A stretch of DNA of 64,000 nt. It comes from Dryas octopetala (Eukaryota > Streptophyta > Magnoliopsida > Rosales > Rosaceae). Location: the NCBI GenBank assembly GCA_963921425.1, contig OY992838.1:15128001-15192000 (forward strand), written 5' to 3'. Positions 58,778 through 64,000 of the stretch are shown piece after piece. A program made the translations under genes and the position numbers. Within the stretch, counting starts at the first letter, position 1. Every line of letters starts with the position of its first letter. Under the pieces are notes generated by a model. That model saw only the letters and a program-made list of their open reading frames with translations. It ran no database searches and was not told where the DNA came from.

Positions 58778-61700
58778 GTTATAATTTGATTTTTTTTTTC
58801 TTTCTCTTAGTTGCATGTATATGTAGGATTTGGTTTATTGTATCCTAAAACAATTGGGTGTTCTCATAAAGTCATTCTTCTGTATCCTTTAATAAACTCT
58901 TTGTATTTTTAGTGTTAATTTAATAAAAGTTTGTACTTAATCAGAGTGATGCATGGGGGAGTGGGGATAGACCTAAACTTGCATATCTGTTCTAGCCACA
59001 GTTAAACAAGTAAGTCGACCAGTGAGAGAATTTTCTTTGGCCGGGTTTGTGAGAGAGATGTGAAAGTTTTTGGGTTTTGGTTATGGGAATCAAAACTACT
59101 CTTCATTGTTTCTTGTACGCATTATTCATTTGAAGGATAAGGTACGTGTTAACCATAAGTAGATATTTGTGAAATCACCTCCAATCTGGCATAAACTTCT
59201 AACAATATACGTAAGTGTCATATACACAAAGGCTATAGGAGGATACAGCAACATATATAAACAAGAATTTGAGTTTGTATTACTCTTATAATATTTTGAT
59301 TATTGGTTCTCAAAACCATGACCATATGAAAATTTCACATTGTCTTCTTAAATTTGGCTGATGCACACCAAATAAGAAAAAAAGAAAAGAGAAAGGGTCA
59401 AACAAGGAAAAAAAACCAATAGTCGAGAATGCTAAGCAATGACTTATGAATCAATGAGTAGCCAAATTGAATGAACAGTTACAAAAAATCAAACAGCCAT
59501 ATATGGGAGCATTTGATGAAGAACATGTCCATAAATTGATGACTCGATAAGAAATTATTGGGTATAACCGATACACTGCCACGTAGTATAACCAACTTAT
59601 GTGTTATAATATGGGTAGATGTTATTAATATTATACCTTACAAATATAAACATGTCGTCCAACAATACTCTTAGACGTACGTGGTGTATCAGTTATATTG
59701 TTACCCTAAAAAATCACAGCAAACTTAGCCGAAAAATTGATCAGAACACTGGGGTAGTCCTTATGCTTTGTGCGTAGGTGTGCCACTGCATGGCCAGATG
59801 GCCGGATACAGAATGTATTATGATGCCTAGTTTGTTGTATTACGCTGTGATTCAAACTCCCAATCAAATGAACGTGCGGCCAAATAAGGAACAAAAACCT
59901 CGCCTAGGTTCAATCGCCTTGATCCTCAAGGATTTCTAATTACTTGGTGTGACTATAACGGTGTGCTCGAAAGTAAAGATGCGATGAATGGGTGCTTGAG
60001 TAATTGGATGCAACGAGAAATTATGAACTTTGATGTAAAAAGTATGGACGATCTGATTATCTTGAAAACGAGTAACAATTGTAGTTCTAATAACAAATCT
60101 CATGATGAAAAGACAAGAAAAACTAGGATTAAGACAAAAGAAATCGATACTAAGAATAATGGGATCCTAGCAAAGCTAAAACAAAAGGAACAATTTGCTT
60201 TAGAGCTTGAAGAACTTGAAAAATCGAGATGTACGTTTGATCTGAGATTTGAGTTGAGTTGTGTTGAATGTATTGGAGGGAGATCTTCTTCTTGTCAATG
60301 CTTCATTTATATAGTGATCAATCCCCTAGGGTTTTAGGAAACCCTTTCCTATACAAACTCTACTTCCTCTTTCCTTCACGCCTAAGACTTACCATTCTGG
60401 ATTGATTTAAACCTCCTAATTCACCAAGGACTCTCGGCGCAACTAGGTTTCTTCATAAAAACACATTCTTTTTTGGATTTTGGTTTTGGAGCATCCTTGC
60501 TATGGACTTGGGCTTTAACTGTCATTGGGCTTAAACTCTCCTTAGGAATTTTTGGGCTTAATTGGCTGTGCTTTCGGCCCAATTCCGAAATAGGGTGTAA
60601 ACATATACCCAATAATTTTTCCACACACCTGGGCCAGTAGTGATGTCATGACTCATAGCCACTACTCCACCAGACACCTCTTCCCTTCTTACTTTCTGAA
60701 CATGCTCGAACCCCGGTTATGCGACAGAGGCACCCTCCTGAGTATCCCAATAGATCAATGCCAAACCACTGACCTTAATCCCCCAAGACGCTCGAGGACG
60801 ATCAGAGTACTCATTACACAACAGGATCTTTAAAGGAATAATAAGATCATAATAAATAGTAAAAAAAATAAAGGTTAACCAACCTGTTAAGGTGAAATAA
60901 TTAAATCAACACTCCAGAAAGAGAATTACCAAAGTATAAGTAAAACCCACAAAAGTTACAAAATGAGTAAAACAAAATAACATTGTTTCAAAATGGGTTC
61001 CCAATATAAAACACACATGGGAAAGCAAGAATCGCTACTATAGCAAAAGACATAATAACAGAGACCTTGAGACACCTGACAAGATAATCCAAGCTACGCA
61101 CCCCTTCAGTCAAGATCTCCTCTAAGAGGTAAATCTGCATAAGCAATGTGGTAGAAACAAAACAAACAAAGAAAGTAGGGGTAAGCATTTCATACAATCA
61201 TAGCTTCCCTCAGGGGACCCTGTTAGGTTTGAAAACCTTTAAAAACATTTCATTGTGAAAGATTGATTTCTAAAATCCCAAAACATTTCCACAAAATAGA
61301 TTTAACACCTCAGCTGCAGCAATATATGGTAAACATGCATAAAAACTCATAAATAATAATAACTCAAATGGTCGATACACATTAGGTACGACAACGGCCA
61401 ACTATAATCAAAGAAAATAGTATCCATAGCGAGAGTGCCCTGTAAACAGAAAATAGGAACTTGCAATTGAGAAACCGTATCACTGTCACTTAATCAATTA
61501 TGGGTCCCTGTTTCGCACAAACACACGTACCCACGTGTTAGCCCGGCTAAACTCCCCAAAATGTACATATTAATTCTTCTAGAAGGTTTAAGAATTTGAA
61601 ACCAAGGTTTCGTACTTTGCTACCCAAACTCTCAGACCAAACATAATAATAATAATAGCATGTTATCATAGTTTAAAAACTACATATACACACACAAAGT

Positions 61701-63529
61701 CCATAGTTAGTAATGTATAGGATAATCTCCCTACTTGGAATCCAATGCTCTACACGTATTCTCTTCCACAAGCCTTCCACATTCGCACACAATCCTATCT
61801 TGGCAAATCCGTCGTAACTAGACAATATGACAACCTTAACCTCTGAATAACTCAACAACTAAGTAACTGGGTAATCCGATAGAAACAAAAACGACAAAAA
61901 AAAAAAATCAAAGTCTAAGTTAGGGACGATTAACAATAAGGGAAAACGATATGACCTTTCCTTTAGCCACACGTCGCTCGTGTCTGGTCCTAAGTGGACT
62001 AAACTCCTCTCTTTAGAATTTACTTAAGCGTTTACAAGTTTCAAGTTTTATCTTGAAGTCGAACTAATTGACTATTTGTTTAAACTCAAACCAAATCCTT
62101 AAAATAATTTAGATTAATCCAATTTAATCTCTACAATTGAAACTTGATAATTCTAGCATGCTAATTACTCTTAAACAAACAAATAAGTCTCCAAAAATAA
62201 GGCTAGGTATGCTTAATTAATAAATAAATCATGTTTAATTAATAAATAAATCTTACTTAATTAATTAAGCATGCATCCTAAAATTAAAGCCTAAAAATAA
62301 ATAAATAAATAAAATAGAAATAATAAAATACTTACCCAGTTGTAGACCTCTAAAGCTAGACCCCACTCCTAGAGACTCCTCATTTCACTCCCAAAACTTT
62401 AAACTATGGGAAGTTTATTCCCTTTTGGTATGTCTCTTCTTAGAGAGACTCCCAAATAATCAAGGAATGAGTAACTCTAACTTCACTTGATGGTGCAAGT
62501 GAAAATGGTGGTGCAAGTGAAAGTGCACTAAAAATGCTCCAAAGAAGGCTGAAATTTGAATTGGGTCAAGAAAACCCATCACAAAACTCGTTTATACTAA
62601 CAAAAAAATTGCGGGTCGACCCGGTTGGAGGCGTGTAGGTCGGGCGACCCGGTTGGAGGAGTGCAGGTCGGGCGACCCGGCTGCACAGTGACCGGTTCTC
62701 TCTCTCAGATCAACGGCCCAGATCTCGCTCAATTAATGAGTTTGGACGGTCGCGATTAGATCGCGAGTCTGGCTCCAGTGTGATGTGCGTAGGACAGCTC
62801 CCGTGAGCTTGGCATGTCAGCGCCTGCTAGTGCCTCGTCAGCGTGAGTGGACCAGTCACGTTGCGAAACGTGTCACGTGTCAGTCCAGTCAGCAAAACAA
62901 ATTAATTTTTTTATTTTCCTATTTTTATAATTTCTCCAAATTTCTTTAAATCACCAAAAATAGCTCGGGACTCTAAATAATTCTCCGAAAAATCCTATGG
63001 ACTCGTAGTGATTAATCATAATTTCCTATAACCTAAAACAATAAATTGATCTCCATAAAAGTTAAAAAAAATTCAACTCCAATGGATTTAATTCTCAAAA
63101 ATTAATTCCAACTTGATAATCACTAAAATCACACTCAAGGATACTAGAGCTCAACTCTAAACCATTATTGGTACAAGTTAGTTACTCAAAAGATAAAGGA
63201 AATCTTTTTCCTTTAAGAAATCTTAAGTTTCTAAGTACAAAAGAAATTCGAAAACACGTGTCAAAACACGATATGATTGTAAAAAAAACCAGGCTGTTAC
63301 ATAAGGCAACCCATAAATTGCACAAAGTGTATAATTCTCAAGTGTTTTCATCTGAAATTGCACATTCTTATATATATGTATATATATATATAGACAACCT
63401 AGTTGGCCCTTTTTTTAAAGCTTTTCATTTGTCTAATTAGGTCAGGGTAGGTCTACCACAAACATGGATTGTGTTCGTATCTCTAGTCTTGGATGGAGGA
63501 CTAGTGTGAGTGACTTCAGTAGTCCTGGT
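58778..63529. other. Gene-poor region, no gene recognised
   Basis: Mostly AT-rich. A frame at 59963-60337 (Lys/Glu/Asn-rich) has no recognisable domain. 60230-60640, with a TTTATATAG string and CCCTAGGGTTTTAGG, and 60600-61560 look like retroelement-derived DNA without definable ends. 61600-63400 carries TTAATTAATAAATAAAT tracts. No obvious extra exon for the ALKBH9-type gene was found. Confidence 0.45.
62611..62690 (+). repeat. GC-rich 27-29-bp tandem repeat
   Basis: Three copies of GGTCG[A/GGCGA]CCCGGTTGGAGG[C/A]GTG[T/C]A in tandem, in otherwise AT-rich DNA. GGGTCGACCC and CGGGCGACCCG are dyad-symmetric and CpG-dense. Confidence 0.8.
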
Positions 63530-64000
63530 CACTACAAGAAAAAACACTTTAGGCAACGAAAAGTGTTAGGCGACGAAACAAGTTCGTCGAGAATTTTGTC
63601 GCCCAAACCATGACGCCCAAAGTCTTGGGCGACAAATCTATTATTTCCGTCACCCAAAGATACATGGGGATACGAACCAAACTCGTCTCCTGAGGTAACT
63701 TTGGGCGACGAATGACATGGTGGTCGCCCAAAGTCGCTTTGGGCGACAGAATTGTTCGTCGCTTAAAGTGACTTTGAGCGACGGAATTGTAAAAAAAAAA
63801 AAAATTAGTTAAGAAAATATTTGGGAGACAAATATTTTCTTAATTTATTTATTTTTTACTTTTTTTTTATCCAAAACCTATATAATAGAACACAAATTAA
63901 CACAATTATAAGTTTTTTTATCTAATAAATTTTTATTAACACAAATTAGCAAAATTATAATTCCATACAAAGTAGTAATAACCGTAATGGTCAATCTATG
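63530..64000 (+). mobile_element. CACTA transposon end, continuing beyond the window
   Basis: Starts CACTACAAGAAAAAACACTT. Within 250 bp it carries about ten subterminal repeats of TTTGGGCGACGAA type in both orientations (CGTCGCCCAAAG / CTTTGGGCGACAG), the clustered transposase-binding arrangement of CACTA elements. The other end and any transposase lie outside the window. Confidence 0.75.

Noticed and set aside
59963..60337. 124-residue Lys/Glu-rich frame
   Set aside because: No domain recognised, no promoter or splice context, and the end runs into LTR-like DNA.
1..64000. CRISPR arrays, rRNA genes, functional tRNA genes, bacterial operons
   Set aside because: None seen; the window is plant nuclear DNA.

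Overview
The window is nuclear DNA of a flowering plant. Genes have introns with GT-AG borders, intergenic DNA is AT-rich, and every protein recognised belongs to a plant family (MIK2-type LRR receptor kinase, 3-ketoacyl-CoA synthase, ALKBH9-type RNA demethylase, PPR, UGT85A). Gene style and the density of small transposons suggest a eudicot, probably a woody rosid such as a Rosaceae species; the species cannot be fixed from the sequence.

Layout. 1-4.7 kb: an intact two-exon LRR receptor-like kinase. 5.1-8.7 kb: an annexin pseudogene whose first exon carries an inverted copy of itself (a 31-bp stem) and whose middle part is tandemly duplicated. 9.9-11.6 kb: the 5' part of an acidic nuclear-type protein gene, possibly CCCH zinc finger. 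12.5-13.3 kb: a 2-oxoglutarate dioxygenase lacking its last exon. 13.7-19.4 kb: small DNA transposons (one Mutator-like with a 10-bp target duplication, two palindromic elements, one Harbinger/Tourist element) beside a UGT85A exon relic. 21.3-22.7 kb: a single-exon 3-ketoacyl-CoA synthase. 24.4-28.1 kb: a SINE, a PPR pseudogene, a TRIM and a LINE 3' end, mostly on the minus strand. 28-43 kb: no convincing gene; microsatellites, a hAT element, a tandem TRIM split by a 2.9-kb CACTA element, a second Harbinger element and a minisatellite.

43.56 to about 53.57 kb: a Helitron on the minus strand. Its 3' end (hairpin plus CTAG) is perfect, and its six-exon RepHel gene is open except for one TAG codon. 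It carries three exons of a DUF89/pantothenate-kinase-type gene as captured cargo. 53.9-58.8 kb: an apparently intact ALKBH9-type m6A demethylase gene whose introns hold a palindromic element, a hairpin-forming minisatellite and a further palindromic MITE. 58.8-63.5 kb: no recognised gene. From 63.5 kb: one end of a CACTA transposon running off the window.

Three genes look intact: the receptor kinase, the ketoacyl-CoA synthase and the ALKBH9-type demethylase. They do not form a pathway. The rest is gene relics and mobile DNA. The most unusual structures are the self-inverted annexin exon, the Helitron with DUF89 cargo, and the TRIM array with a CACTA inside it. Domain and family calls come from reading translations by eye; no database search was run.
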